Shown: positions 31,937 to 42,284 of the stretch, piece after piece
Layout: each line of letters starts with the position of its first letter
Numbering within the stretch: the stretch's first letter is position 1
Assembly: GCA_026708085.1 (NCBI GenBank)
Contig: JAPOVP010000093.1
Span: 46,954 to 110,953, forward strand
Source of the DNA: Caldilineaceae bacterium
GTDB taxonomy: Bacteria; Chloroflexota; Anaerolineae; Caldilineales; Caldilineaceae
Length of the DNA: 64,000 bases
Direction of reading: 5' to 3'
Notes under the pieces: generated by a model
What the model was told of the DNA's origin: nothing
The model's input: only the letters and a program-made list of their open reading frames with translations
Databases searched by the model: none
Translations under genes and position numbers: made by a program

Positions 31937-31967
31937 AGAGGGAGGAGAGTTTTCGTCTCCTCCCTCT
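31937..31967 (-). other. Intra-operon hairpin between binding protein and permease genes
   Basis: AGAGGGAGGAGA (31937-31948) and TCTCCTCCCTCT (31956-31967) form a perfect 12-bp stem with a 7-base loop. It lies immediately after the binding-protein stop codon. The RNA then reads UUCUCAUUCUC, which is not a U-tract, so it more likely stabilises the binding-protein message or attenuates reading into the permeases than ends transcription. Confidence 0.65.
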
Positions 31968-31977
31968 CTAATTCAGA

Positions 31978-33750
31978 CTAGCGGTGCCAGTCGCCGACGT
32001 TCCACATCTGGCTGTCCCAACCGTTGATCCATACACCCTTGAGAGTGTTCAACTGGGCCGAGACTTCGCCGCGGTAGACCAGCGGAATCTGATAGAAGCT
32101 CTGAACATTAATATCGTTCAACTGCTTCACCAGCGCTTCACGCTCCGGGCCGACCGGGGTCTGCGTCAGTTGTTCGAAGAGCGTGTCGTATTCCGAGTTG
32201 CAGCCGCGGAAGATATTACCGCCGCCCCAGGAGTTTTCCCGCATCGGAATCTGGTCGCAGATCCAGTTCGAGAGATGCTGCTGCGGGTCAATCGTGGGAC
32301 CGGTCGTGTACATCTGCAGGTCTGTGTAGAACTTCTGATACGTGTCGGGGCTGTTGGGATCGCCTCCGAAGAACACGCTCGCGTCGTGGTTGATCAGTTC
32401 GGTCTCGATCCCGATCTGGAGCCACCACTGGCGCAGAAGGGCCTGTGTTTTCTGTCGTACCGAATTGGTAGAGGTCTGGTAGGAGATCTTGAGCGGAAGG
32501 CCGTTGTATTCGCGGATGCCGTCACCGTCCGAGTCGAGGACGCCATTTTCGTCCAACAACGCATTGGCGCCGTCAATGTCCTGGGTCAGGCAGCCGTCGT
32601 TTGAATCGGATACGTAATGGAGCGGGGCCGGGATCACGTTGCAAGTTGGCTGACCGGCAAATCCGTAGAGCTGTTCGGATATGAGTGTGCGATCGATCGC
32701 CATCGACATCGCCTGCGGAATCGGCGCGAACGTCAGGAAGGGATGTGGGTTGTCGCCGCCCATGTATTCGGAACGATCATCACCCAATTCGGAGTGCGGG
32801 TTGGTCTGATTGACCAGGACGCGCTCGACATAGCCGGCAAAGGCGGAAATCACAGTGCCCAGCCCGGCAGCTTCCATGTCACGAAGAATGTCCGGCTCAA
32901 CCTGCAGGTTCCAGGCATAGTCGGCTTCGCCGGTCTCCAGCACAGCCCGGGCCGCCGACGCGGCATCGCCGCCGCCCTTGAAAATCACAGTGTCGAAATA
33001 GGCCGGGTCGCCGTGGTAGTGCGGGTTTCTTTCGTATACCGCGACATCGTTCACCTTGAAGTCGATGATGCGATAGGGGCCTGTGCCCAGGGGCGCAGTG
33101 TTCTGCTCATTGCAGGTCTGCGCAGCCGCTCCCACACAGTCGGCAAACTGTACACTGCTGATGATCGGCGTATTGGCGCCGACAAAAGCGTTGTATGGAT
33201 ACGGTGTCGGCGAATCGAACGTGATCTTAATCGTTCGATCGTCAACTGCTTCGACACTCTCAATGCCCAGGAAAGCCTCGCTGGCCGTGCAGCCGGTCGC
33301 CTCGTTGCTGCAGTACTGCCACGTGAAGACCACGTCCTCGGAGGTCACGTTGCTCCCGTCCGACCAGAGCAGGCCTTCCTTGAGCATCCACGTGATCGTC
33401 ATCAGGTCTTCCGAAACACCGCCGTTCTCGATGGTGGGGATTTCCACCGCCAGCCTGGGCACGATGGTGCCGTTCGGGTCGTAGTTGGCCAGGGGCTCCA
33501 GCGTGATCGCGCCGGCGTCCTGGTCCTTTGTGCCGCCCGACAGGTACGGTCCGGGCAGCGAGGCGGCCTGCCAGTAGAGTATGGTCAGGACCTTGCCCTC
33601 TTCCTCCATTGCCTCTTCTTCCGCCATCTCTTCATCCGCCGCCATCTCCGCACCGCCGGCCGGTGCAGCGGCAGGACAGGCAGCCAGCAAAAAGGCCATT
33701 GCCAGCAAAATGGCAATGACTCGCAAGGATGAAATGTGCCTTCCAATCAT
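31978..33750 (-). CDS. Peptide-binding lipoprotein of ABC importer (SBP_bac_5)
   Basis: The 590-residue protein has a lipoprotein signal (VIAILLAMAFLLAAC; Cys at about 25) followed by a linker of Ala, Glu and Met (EEMAEEEAMEEEG). The binding domain has the family-5 features: LEPLANYDPNGTIVPRLAVEIPTI, WMLKEGLLWSDGSNVTSEDVVFTW, LGTGPYRIIDFKVNDVAVYERNPHYHGDPAYFDTVIF. AAAGGAGAAG provides a strong ribosome site. It is the first gene of the three-gene importer and captures peptides or similar oligomers at the cell surface; the exact ligand cannot be told from the sequence. Confidence 0.92.
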   Translation of the reverse strand: MIGRHISSLRVIAILLAMAFLLAACPAAAPAGGAEMAADEEMAEEEAMEEEGKVLTILYWQAASLPGPYLSGGTKDQDAGAITLEPLANYDPNGTIVPRLAVEIPTIENGGVSEDLMTITWMLKEGLLWSDGSNVTSEDVVFTWQYCSNEATGCTASEAFLGIESVEAVDDRTIKITFDSPTPYPYNAFVGANTPIISSVQFADCVGAAAQTCNEQNTAPLGTGPYRIIDFKVNDVAVYERNPHYHGDPAYFDTVIFKGGGDAASAARAVLETGEADYAWNLQVEPDILRDMEAAGLGTVISAFAGYVERVLVNQTNPHSELGDDRSEYMGGDNPHPFLTFAPIPQAMSMAIDRTLISEQLYGFAGQPTCNVIPAPLHYVSDSNDGCLTQDIDGANALLDENGVLDSDGDGIREYNGLPLKISYQTSTNSVRQKTQALLRQWWLQIGIETELINHDASVFFGGDPNSPDTYQKFYTDLQMYTTGPTIDPQQHLSNWICDQIPMRENSWGGGNIFRGCNSEYDTLFEQLTQTPVGPEREALVKQLNDINVQSFYQIPLVYRGEVSAQLNTLKGVWINGWDSQMWNVGDWHR

Positions 33751-34018
33751 CGACTTCTCCTTTTCACTCTTAGGAAATGCAAATCTGTGTACGTTGTTTC
33801 CCGCACGAGAAGCTAACCAAGACTCTACTCAGGGGAGCAATATCGCCGCGGCTTGCACATATAGGGCAAGAGTTGCCATCGGGGGAGTCGATTGAGCACA
33901 ACTGCCTCAAGAAATCTGCCCGCATGAACGCGGGCTTGCCTTTTCGGTTTGCGCAACAGCTATCCTACCATTCTTTCCGGTGTATTCCAACTGGGTACAG
34001 GAGAGCAAGAGTACCGAA

Positions 34019-35581
34019 TTATGTGTCGGTTGCAAGTTTTTCGCCGAATCTCTGAAGCCCCGTTGCAACCCGTTGCGGCACCTTGCCCGCCCGAGAATTG
34101 AGAAAGGCCAAAATGCGATCCGGTTGGACGCCTTCATCGGAGGCTCTGTTCAAACTGCGCTGGTTGATCTGGTAGAGGTAACGGGGGAAACTAGCCTGCC
34201 AACTGCTAAATCGTTCCACGCGAAATCGGTCCATCAGTGGCGTGTCTGCAGGCAGTTCGACCGTGAAGTCTTCCTCGACAGTGATCGGGTGCCGGCGCGC
34301 CTCATTGGGCGTTTCGCCGTCATGGCCCAACCAGCGCGCGCCCCAGGCGCTCAACGAAAACAGCAGATCGTCGCCCGCTGACGGCTCCGCCAGCTCGACG
34401 GCTGACAGCCAGTAGAGTGGGCCGTTCAGCAGGAAACGCAGCAGCATACCTTCTACAACCTCCCAATGTTCGAAACCGCGCAGGAAGCCCTCCTGATTCT
34501 CGTAGCGAATGTACCAGCTGTCATAGTCGCCGGCGGGCCGCTGAAAGTCGGGAGCCGTTTCCTTGATAGCGGCTATGACTTCGGCCTGGCTGTACCAGGC
34601 CCCGGGCAGGAGTCGGCCCAAAAGCTGCAGGACGGATTCACGTGTTTGCAGAGGATTGTTTTGCCATTCACCGCCCGAACAATCGAGGCCAGGAATGCGT
34701 TCCAAATCGTTCCATTCCGAGGAGGTACGCCAAGCCTCCCACAATGTAAAGCGTTGCTCAGGCCTGGATTGCTCCAGAAAAGAATACACCCGGTTCCCCG
34801 TGAGACGAACACGTTCATCGTCGGCCCGTCGCAGCCAGCCCAGTCGTTTCGCCAGGTGCAAGAGCAGTGCGACGCGGACCTCTTCAATGTTGGTCGAGGC
34901 GTCCGGTGAAACAAAGGGAGACACGAATCCATCCGCGGACTTCAGGCGTATCACGAGCTGGTCAATGTCATCCGGGTCCGGCGTGCCGTCGTCCTGCAGG
35001 CGTAACCCTTCGGTATGAAGAAACCCCAAAAGTGTTCCAGTATCTTCCAGGAAGGCATCTTCCAGCAGGAGCATTCGCGCCGCTGGCGGCGGGGGAACCG
35101 GCACGGCCGCCAGCCCCTGTTCGCCATCGGCAGTCGCCGGCTGTGGAAGCCAGGGGAGGATGTCACTGGGGATGAAGATAATCGTGTGGGCGTTCTGGCC
35201 TTCTCCCTTGTACGTGCGGCCTATAAGTCCGTAGTAATAGAGAATCTCGGCGACGCTTTCCGGTGTGTTCCAGGGCTGTTCGCGTTCCAACCTGGAGGGT
35301 CCCATCTGTCGGATGCTGCCGTATTCGCGGCTGAAATGGGCTTCTCTCAATTCGCCCCCCTCCCCAAGGAGGAGGTCCAGAGCCGACCGTGCGTCAGGAT
35401 AGGTGTCCGTAATCTCCTGGAAGGCCATCAGGACCGAGGTAGGGTCCGTGATCTGGCCGCCCAGGCTATCGATCATCGACCGGACACTTCTTTCCTCATC
35501 CAGAAAGGCGCCCCGAATCTCTGCAATGACTTGCAGGTGGATCTCCGGGTAATCGGCAAGCATCTGGCTGGTTTGCGGCAT
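34019..35581 (-). CDS. Helicase-associated-domain protein (XPB/Ssl2-like, no helicase core)
   Basis: The 520-residue protein has no Walker motifs. It contains several winged-helix-like stretches (TPESVAEILYYYGLIGRTYKGEGQN; EVRVALLLHLAKRLGWLRRADDERVRLTGNRVYSFLE). The C-terminal region (DFTVELPADTPLMDRFRVERFSSWQ...YLYQINQRSLNRASDEGVQPDRILAFLNSRAGKVPQRVATGLQRFGEK) resembles the helicase-associated domain of XPB/Ssl2-type proteins, which also occurs in stand-alone bacterial proteins. A role in DNA or transcription is possible but unproven. AGGGAAGAG precedes the ATG. It is a lone minus-strand gene. Confidence 0.55.
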   Translation of the reverse strand: MPQTSQMLADYPEIHLQVIAEIRGAFLDEERSVRSMIDSLGGQITDPTSVLMAFQEITDTYPDARSALDLLLGEGGELREAHFSREYGSIRQMGPSRLEREQPWNTPESVAEILYYYGLIGRTYKGEGQNAHTIIFIPSDILPWLPQPATADGEQGLAAVPVPPPPAARMLLLEDAFLEDTGTLLGFLHTEGLRLQDDGTPDPDDIDQLVIRLKSADGFVSPFVSPDASTNIEEVRVALLLHLAKRLGWLRRADDERVRLTGNRVYSFLEQSRPEQRFTLWEAWRTSSEWNDLERIPGLDCSGGEWQNNPLQTRESVLQLLGRLLPGAWYSQAEVIAAIKETAPDFQRPAGDYDSWYIRYENQEGFLRGFEHWEVVEGMLLRFLLNGPLYWLSAVELAEPSAGDDLLFSLSAWGARWLGHDGETPNEARRHPITVEEDFTVELPADTPLMDRFRVERFSSWQASFPRYLYQINQRSLNRASDEGVQPDRILAFLNSRAGKVPQRVATGLQRFGEKLATDT

Positions 35582-35756
35582 TTGCTCTTCCCTGAATCGC
35601 CGTTGCTCAGATCGCGAGATAAGGACAGTGGCGCGCTCAGATCACTTGATCCGACTTCGAAAACCGACTGCGACCGATACTGCGTAACGGGATTCCATAC
35701 TCCGGTACCGGCTGGATGCCATCAAGCCTCTGTCCAGCCAGGCCAATCGCCGGGTC

Positions 35757-35786
35757 TTGCCTTTTTGGGCACAACTGTGAGACAAT
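35757..35786 (+). promoter_or_regulatory. Possible promoter for the DUF1232 gene
   Basis: TTGCCT (35757-35762), an 18-base spacer and GACAAT (35781-35786) form a fair sigma-70-type match about 55 bases before the ATG at 35842. It lies in the 260-base divergent gap that otherwise shows nothing. Confidence 0.3.
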
Positions 35787-35841
35787 GCGGCCAGACTCGA
35801 AGATGAAGCGGCAATCTCACAGAGACTGGAGGCCTGTTGAA

Positions 35842-36219
35842 ATGACCCGCGATTCATCCTTTGTACCCCAAAGCGGCGGTTGGCGCTTTTCCGATATTCT
35901 ACGCGACTTTGCAGTCGTATGGCAACTGATGGGCGATCCGCAGGTATCAATTCTGCTGCGGGTCGGTTTTCCGGTGTTGGCGATTCTCTACTGGATATCG
36001 CCGATCGATCTGTGGCCGGGAATGCCCTTAGACGATATAGCCGCTGTGGTCCTGGCAGGACGTCTGTTTGTGCAACTGGCCCCGCAGGACGCCGTACGGC
36101 GCGCCCAAGTCCGGCTTGGACATATTTCGCCGGATGAACCGGACCGGGAGGTTTGGGACATCTGGGACGAAGACGACAAGACGATCCCCGGAGACTGGCG
36201 AGTCGTTGACGACAAGTAA
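35842..36219 (+). CDS. DUF1232 (YkvA-like) membrane protein
   Basis: The 125-residue protein has the DUF1232 core VSILLRVGFPVLAILYWISPIDLWPGMPLDDIAAVVLAGRLFVQLAP (about 35-80), a re-entrant or membrane-associated hairpin, and an acidic tail (DREVWDIWDEDDKTIPGD). The ATG at 35842 has GGAGG nine bases upstream; longer readings are not needed. It ends four bases before the next gene, so the two are likely co-transcribed. The function of the family is unknown. Confidence 0.7.
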   Translation: MTRDSSFVPQSGGWRFSDILRDFAVVWQLMGDPQVSILLRVGFPVLAILYWISPIDLWPGMPLDDIAAVVLAGRLFVQLAPQDAVRRAQVRLGHISPDEPDREVWDIWDEDDKTIPGDWRVVDDK

Positions 36220-36222
36220 TAC

Positions 36223-37419
36223 GTGACGCGCCGACCACTACAGATGAATGACGCGCTGCTTGACCAAGTTGCTCGAACCGTTGACCGCCATCGGCTGATA
36301 GACACTGCTGTAGCTCTGGTCGGAGTGCCCAGCCCCACTCGCAGCGCGGGCGCAGCCGCCAATCGACTGGCAGAGATCCTGACCGCTGACGGCTTTCCCG
36401 TCCAGCGGCATGCTGCCGACTGGCCCGAAGCTCCAATTGTCCTAGCCGTGCATGACAGCGGCCGACCGGGGCCCACCCTTCAGTTCGACGGCCATCTGGA
36501 TACCGTGCATCTGCCCTTCGTGCCGCCGCGCGTAGAGAATAACACGCTTTACGGCTCCAGTTCGGCCGACATGAAGGGCGGCATTGCGGCGGCCCTGGAG
36601 GCGCTGCGGGTATTGCGAACGCTCGACGCCCTTCCTGCAGGCAGGGTGCTGTTTACGGCCCATGACCACCACGAGGGGCCATGGGGCGACGGTCGCCAGG
36701 TGCGCGCAATGATCCGCGAGGGCCTTGTCGGTGATGCCGTCTTGCTGCCGGAGTATCTGGCCACTCCTCTCCCGGTTGCAGGCCGGGGTCTGGCTATATT
36801 TCAGGCGACAGTTCGCCGTGATGGGGAGCCCGTGCATGAAGTATTGCGCCCGCCCGGTACGCCAGACGTGGTGGCTGCCGGCGCACAGTTAGTGAACCGG
36901 CTGCATACCTGGAACGAAAAACTGAGAGAGAACAGCCACCCTCTGGTGGGCCATGACTCTACGTTCGTAGGCAACCTGCAGGCGGGGGAAATCTACAACC
37001 AGTCGCCAACGGAGTGTTTTGTACAGGGAACGCGCCGATGGGTCCCGCCGGCCAGCAGCACTGCCGTTCAAGACGAATTCTCTCAGGTTCTTGCCGGGAT
37101 CGCAGCGGCTACCGGCACTGAGATTGACGTCGAATTTGCCGTGCAAGGTGGAGCCTACCAGATCGATTCCGAATGCCGGTTCGTGCACGCGTTTCAACAG
37201 GCCCACACAGCTCTGACGGGCTCATCTCTTCCCCTGGGCGCCAAGCCATTCGTGGACGACGGCAACATCTATGCCTCTGAGGCTGGCATCCCCGCACTAA
37301 CCCACGGGCCGGCTGCCACCGGCGCGCATACTCTGCACGAAGCTGCACCCATTGAAGAATTGGTTAGGGTCGCAAATGTCTACGCGCTCACCGCCGTTGC
37401 ATTTTGTGGCGAGGCATAG
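36223..37419 (+). CDS. M20 family metallo-hydrolase (ArgE/DapE/YgeY-like)
   Basis: The protein (398 residues from a GTG at 36223; 391 from an ATG at 36244) is a di-metal amidohydrolase or peptidase. It has the first metal motif LQFDGHLDTVHLP, the bridging Asp in SSADMKGGIAAAL, and a C-terminal His (PALTHGPAATGAHTLHEAAP). Where most M20 enzymes have DEExGxxG, it reads AHDHHEGPWGDG. The general-base Glu and a metal Glu appear replaced by His, or the motif is shifted by one position. It may be a subfamily with a different chemistry. The substrate is unknown. It lies directly after the DUF1232 gene. Confidence 0.8.
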   Translation: MTRRPLQMNDALLDQVARTVDRHRLIDTAVALVGVPSPTRSAGAAANRLAEILTADGFPVQRHAADWPEAPIVLAVHDSGRPGPTLQFDGHLDTVHLPFVPPRVENNTLYGSSSADMKGGIAAALEALRVLRTLDALPAGRVLFTAHDHHEGPWGDGRQVRAMIREGLVGDAVLLPEYLATPLPVAGRGLAIFQATVRRDGEPVHEVLRPPGTPDVVAAGAQLVNRLHTWNEKLRENSHPLVGHDSTFVGNLQAGEIYNQSPTECFVQGTRRWVPPASSTAVQDEFSQVLAGIAAATGTEIDVEFAVQGGAYQIDSECRFVHAFQQAHTALTGSSLPLGAKPFVDDGNIYASEAGIPALTHGPAATGAHTLHEAAPIEELVRVANVYALTAVAFCGEA

Positions 37420-37447
37420 ACAGGGTTCAGACCGGAGGACCCTGAGG

Positions 37448-38350
37448 TCATTCCCCTCTTCCAAACGAAGAATCTTCAATTTCGTCGCGACGCGGGATCG
37501 AGTCTGCCGCGCCCGGTCTGGTAACGCAAAGCGCTGCGGCCCGCGATGCCAGGGCCAGCGACTTCTGGACTGGTTCGCCAGCCAGAAGTTCAGCCAGAAA
37601 ATAGCCGATGAAGGTGTCGCCAGCGGCCGTCGTGTCCACTGCGTTGACCGCTACCGCCGGCGTCCTGATGCACTCCCCGCCACGTGCATAGAGCGACCCG
37701 TCTACCCCAAGAGTGAGCAGAATCGCGGCATTGGGAAGGCGAGCTTGCAGTGCCCCCACTACCGTTTCAGGTGAAACGTCATTTGTTTCCGCCAGCGTCG
37801 CACCCTCCGTCTGATTGACCACGAAAAGGGAAACACCCTCGAGCGGGTAACTCAGCACTTCAGGCGTCATCGGCGCGGGATTGAAAGCGACGGTCAGACC
37901 TCGTTCATATGCTTCGAGCAAGATTGCAGGCAGGGAGCTGATTTCGTTCTGGAGCAGGAGCCAGTCGCCCTCACCGAAGTGCGAGAGCACATAGTGAGCA
38001 TCCTCTGAGGTTACAGTGAGGTTGGCTCCCCCGTAAAGAAGAATCGAGTTTTCGCCTGCGGGGTCCACCTGAATAATTGCGTGCCCCGTGGGCTGGTTAT
38101 CGAGACCGACGTGGGTTACGTCGACGCCTTCCGCGGCGATGGCGTCCCTCAGCCAAAGTCCTTCCGGGCCGATCCTTCCCGCGTGGAAAACATCGGCGCC
38201 GGCGCGAGCGAGAGCGACCGACTGATTCGCCCCCTTTCCGCCTTGGAAGCGGCGATATTCCGTGCTGGGCAGCGTCTCCCCCGGGCGGACAAGATGCTCG
38301 ACCTGGTATACGTGGTCTATGTTGAGTGAGCCAAAAACGAGAATGGACAT
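37448..38350 (-). CDS. rbsK: Ribokinase (PfkB family)
   Basis: The 300-residue enzyme phosphorylates ribose to ribose 5-phosphate. The start at 38350 (MSILVFGSLNIDHV) is the only sensible one; longer frames run through the promoter region. Motif 1 is FQGGKGANQSVALARAG and motif 2 is VDTTAAGDTFIGYFLAELL, with the catalytic Asp in GDTF. Substrate side chains (SLNIDH, PGETLP) match ribokinase better than fructokinase. It is divergent from adenine deaminase across 178 bases, so the pair fits nucleoside or purine salvage. Confidence 0.86.
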   Translation of the reverse strand: MSILVFGSLNIDHVYQVEHLVRPGETLPSTEYRRFQGGKGANQSVALARAGADVFHAGRIGPEGLWLRDAIAAEGVDVTHVGLDNQPTGHAIIQVDPAGENSILLYGGANLTVTSEDAHYVLSHFGEGDWLLLQNEISSLPAILLEAYERGLTVAFNPAPMTPEVLSYPLEGVSLFVVNQTEGATLAETNDVSPETVVGALQARLPNAAILLTLGVDGSLYARGGECIRTPAVAVNAVDTTAAGDTFIGYFLAELLAGEPVQKSLALASRAAALCVTRPGAADSIPRRDEIEDSSFGRGE

Positions 38351-38386
38351 GGCTGCATTGCCTGAATCGATTGGACTAACCAGGCG

Positions 38387-38392
38387 ATTGTA
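38387..38392 (-). promoter_or_regulatory. Predicted -10 element (TGTTACAAT) for ribokinase
   Basis: On the minus strand TACAAT is preceded by TG at the extended -10 position, and TTGGCT lies 16 bases upstream. The predicted leader is about 30 bases. Confidence 0.35.
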
Positions 38393-38439
38393 ACATTGTG
38401 AATCCGGGAGCCAAAAGAGGCCGCTATCCCCGTCTACTG

Positions 38440-38448
38440 TGCTATAAT
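38440..38448 (+). promoter_or_regulatory. Extended -10 promoter (TGCTATAAT) for adenine deaminase
   Basis: TATAAT at 38443-38448 is preceded by TG at 38440-38441, an extended -10. No -35 match is present at 17 or 18 bases. The leader is about 75 bases to the TTG start at 38529. Confidence 0.5.
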
Positions 38449-38528
38449 GCCCGCTAACCTGTAGATCAATGATATCGCAATTCTTCCTCACTCGCTCCCG
38501 GCGGATCGGTTTACTGAAGGAGTGATCC

Positions 38529-40250
<1,722 letters not shown>

Positions 40251-40329
40251 GGAAATCAGACGTCAGCGATTACACCATTGTCGGGAGCCGCTACCTATCG
40301 CGGCATACGATTCCAATGAGGCAAAGTAA

Positions 40330-41523
40330 ATGTTCGAAACGATCAGTCCCGCCCCGGAAGACTCGATTCTTGGGCTGACCGAAGCATTCAAGAAAGACCA
40401 GAATCCGAATAAGATCAACCTCGGCGTAGGCGTATACAAAGACGGCGGCGGTCATACGCCTGTACTTTCAACTGTGAAGGAGGCCGAGGAGCGCTTACTT
40501 CGGTCGGAGGCCACCAAGAGCTATCTGCCCATCGATGGTCTGGCAGCATACGCGGCACTGAGCCAGGCTATCGTCTTTGGCAGCGAGCACGATATTCTCC
40601 GCGCAGGACGCGCGGCCACGGTGCAGACGCCCGGGGGTACCGGCGCACTGCGAGTAGCTGCCGACTTCGTGCGCCGCATATCACCCCAAGCAACAGTCTG
40701 GCTGAGCGACCCGACCTGGCCGAATCATCCCAATGTGTTCGGTTCGGCGGCACTGCAGGTACAGTCCTATCCATACTTTGAGGCCGAAACCAACGGCGTC
40801 GCATTCGACCGTATGGTGGCAGTACTGGAAGCGATCCCCAAGGGTGATGTACTGCTGCTGCATGGCTGTTGCCACAATCCCACAGGCGCGGATCTTTCTT
40901 CGCAACAGTGGCAGGCGGTTGCTGCCCTTTGCGCCGAACGCGGCATTCTGCCCCTGCTGGATTTCGCCTACCAAGGCTTCGGCGACGGGCTGGATGAGGA
41001 TGCGACAGGAGTCAGGACGGTCGCCGACCACTGCCGCGAGTTCCTGGTGGCCACCTCTTACTCCAAGAACTTCGGACTGTACAATGAGCGGGTGGGGGCG
41101 ATGACCCTGGTGGCCGCCAATTCCGAGGCGGCGGAAGCTGCGCACAGCCATCTGAAGATCTGCGTGCGCACCAATTACTCGAATCCCCCCGCCCACGGCG
41201 GTCAGATCGTGGCGGAAATCCTTGGTGATACTGAACTGCGAAAGCGCTGGGAGGTAGAGCTGGCGGAGATGCGCAACCGCATCAACGACATGCGCCACCT
41301 GTTTGTCGAGACGCTGGACCAGCAGGGGGCGGTACGTGACTTTTCGTTCATTGCCCGCCAGCGGGGCATGTTCAGCTACAGTGGTCTCACACCCGAGCAA
41401 GTGCAAGCACTTCGCGAGCGCCATTCCGTTTACATTGTCGGCTCCGGCCGCATCAACGTGGCCGGGATGACCGAAGCCAACATGGATTATCTCTGTGAGG
41501 CCATTGCCGATGTCTTGAAGTGA
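40330..41523 (+). CDS. Aspartate/aromatic aminotransferase (class I-alpha)
   Basis: The 397-residue PLP enzyme matches the E. coli AspC/TyrB type: EAFKKDQNPNKINLGVGVYKD, the PLP segment QTPGGTGALRVAADF, WPNHPNVF, the Asp/Tyr pair in LLDFAYQGFG, and the Schiff-base Lys in ATSYSKNFGLYNERVGAM (about 245). NINVAGM-type ending (SGRINVAGM) is present. It moves amino groups between aspartate or aromatic amino acids and 2-oxoglutarate. Whether it prefers aspartate or aromatics cannot be told. It follows adenine deaminase by 79 bases. Confidence 0.9.
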   Translation: MFETISPAPEDSILGLTEAFKKDQNPNKINLGVGVYKDGGGHTPVLSTVKEAEERLLRSEATKSYLPIDGLAAYAALSQAIVFGSEHDILRAGRAATVQTPGGTGALRVAADFVRRISPQATVWLSDPTWPNHPNVFGSAALQVQSYPYFEAETNGVAFDRMVAVLEAIPKGDVLLLHGCCHNPTGADLSSQQWQAVAALCAERGILPLLDFAYQGFGDGLDEDATGVRTVADHCREFLVATSYSKNFGLYNERVGAMTLVAANSEAAEAAHSHLKICVRTNYSNPPAHGGQIVAEILGDTELRKRWEVELAEMRNRINDMRHLFVETLDQQGAVRDFSFIARQRGMFSYSGLTPEQVQALRERHSVYIVGSGRINVAGMTEANMDYLCEAIADVLK

Positions 41524-41542
41524 CGAAGGGAAGGCAGAGACT

Positions 41543-41911
41543 TTACGTAAGAATGGGCATGAAATTTATTTGGTTCTCGTATTCGTGAGGCTCGGCTGCC
41601 GCCCATATTAGGTGAAGTCCAGACACTGTGTGACCAATTGACAGGTTAGGATTGAGCACGAAAATCGCAGGTGCGGTACGACCCAGTGCGATGAAATCGC
41701 GCAAATGGCGAGGCATCGATTTTCGATTGTTTGTTACCAGGGAAAACGCCTGATCTGCGCACCATTCCAGGATAACGGGATCGGGCGTGCCGTTCCCTGG
41801 AACGCCAGGATCGCCGACACGCCACACGGAAATCTCTGGCTCTATTCGCAGGAGAGCTTCACGTAGAATTGGGGTTACGTTTTCGTCAAGCAGATAGCGA
41901 TACCGGGTCAC
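41543..41911 (-). CDS. DUF5615-type PIN-like protein, putative toxin
   Basis: The 122-residue protein fits the DUF5615 family, a PIN-like nuclease fold: YRYLLDENVTPILREALL (acidic residues near the N-terminus), then DPVILEWCADQAFSLVTNNRKSMPRHLRDF (second acidic site). Active PIN domains use several Asp/Glu residues to bind Mg2+ and cut RNA. It starts with a GTG that overlaps the stop of the DUF433 gene by one base. The pairing with DUF433 is a common toxin-antitoxin-like arrangement; toxicity is inferred. Confidence 0.7.
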   Translation of the reverse strand: MTRYRYLLDENVTPILREALLRIEPEISVWRVGDPGVPGNGTPDPVILEWCADQAFSLVTNNRKSMPRHLRDFIALGRTAPAIFVLNPNLSIGHTVSGLHLIWAAAEPHEYENQINFMPILT

Positions 41912-42228
41912 TACGCGTCAAGCTCGGCCGCAAGCCGTCGGAGGCGTAGCGTTACAGGCGAAGGATTCTTGGCCTGTTCGCGGCGCATCCATTCGCCGTG
42001 CTCGATCCAGTCCGTCAAATACGCGTCGACTCTCTCCTTGTTCTGCAGATAGTAGAGGATCGTAGCGTATACCTGTTCCAGGTTTATCGATGGATAGGTG
42101 TCTGCAATCTGCTCCGCCGTCTGGGAGCGATAGATGTAATCATAGAGGACAGTCTCTATCCCCACGCGCGTGCCCGCGATGCGGATGTCGTCATCACTTA
42201 GAAAATTGAAATACTGTTCGATGTCCAT
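41911..42228 (-). CDS. DUF433 protein, putative antitoxin
   Basis: The 105-residue protein has the DUF433 core: DDIRIAGTRVGIETVLYDYIYRSQTAEQIADTYPSINLEQVYATILYYLQNKERVDAYL, a small winged-helix-like DNA-binding fold. The ATG at 42228 has AAGGAG upstream and is chosen over one at 42267. It is the first gene of the coupled pair; its stop overlaps the toxin-like gene start. It is expected to neutralise the partner and repress its own promoter, by analogy with other DUF433/DUF5615 pairs. Confidence 0.72.
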   Translation of the reverse strand: MDIEQYFNFLSDDDIRIAGTRVGIETVLYDYIYRSQTAEQIADTYPSINLEQVYATILYYLQNKERVDAYLTDWIEHGEWMRREQAKNPSPVTLRLRRLAAELDA

Positions 42229-42284
42229 GTCGAACTCCTTTTCATTTCCAGCGCAAGTATACCACACCAGGCAGGTGAATCCTG

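Noticed and set aside
18922..37419. SsnA and an M20 (YgeY-like) enzyme as parts of a selenium-linked purine pathway
   Set aside because: The genes are 16 kb apart on different strands and no other member of that pathway is present.
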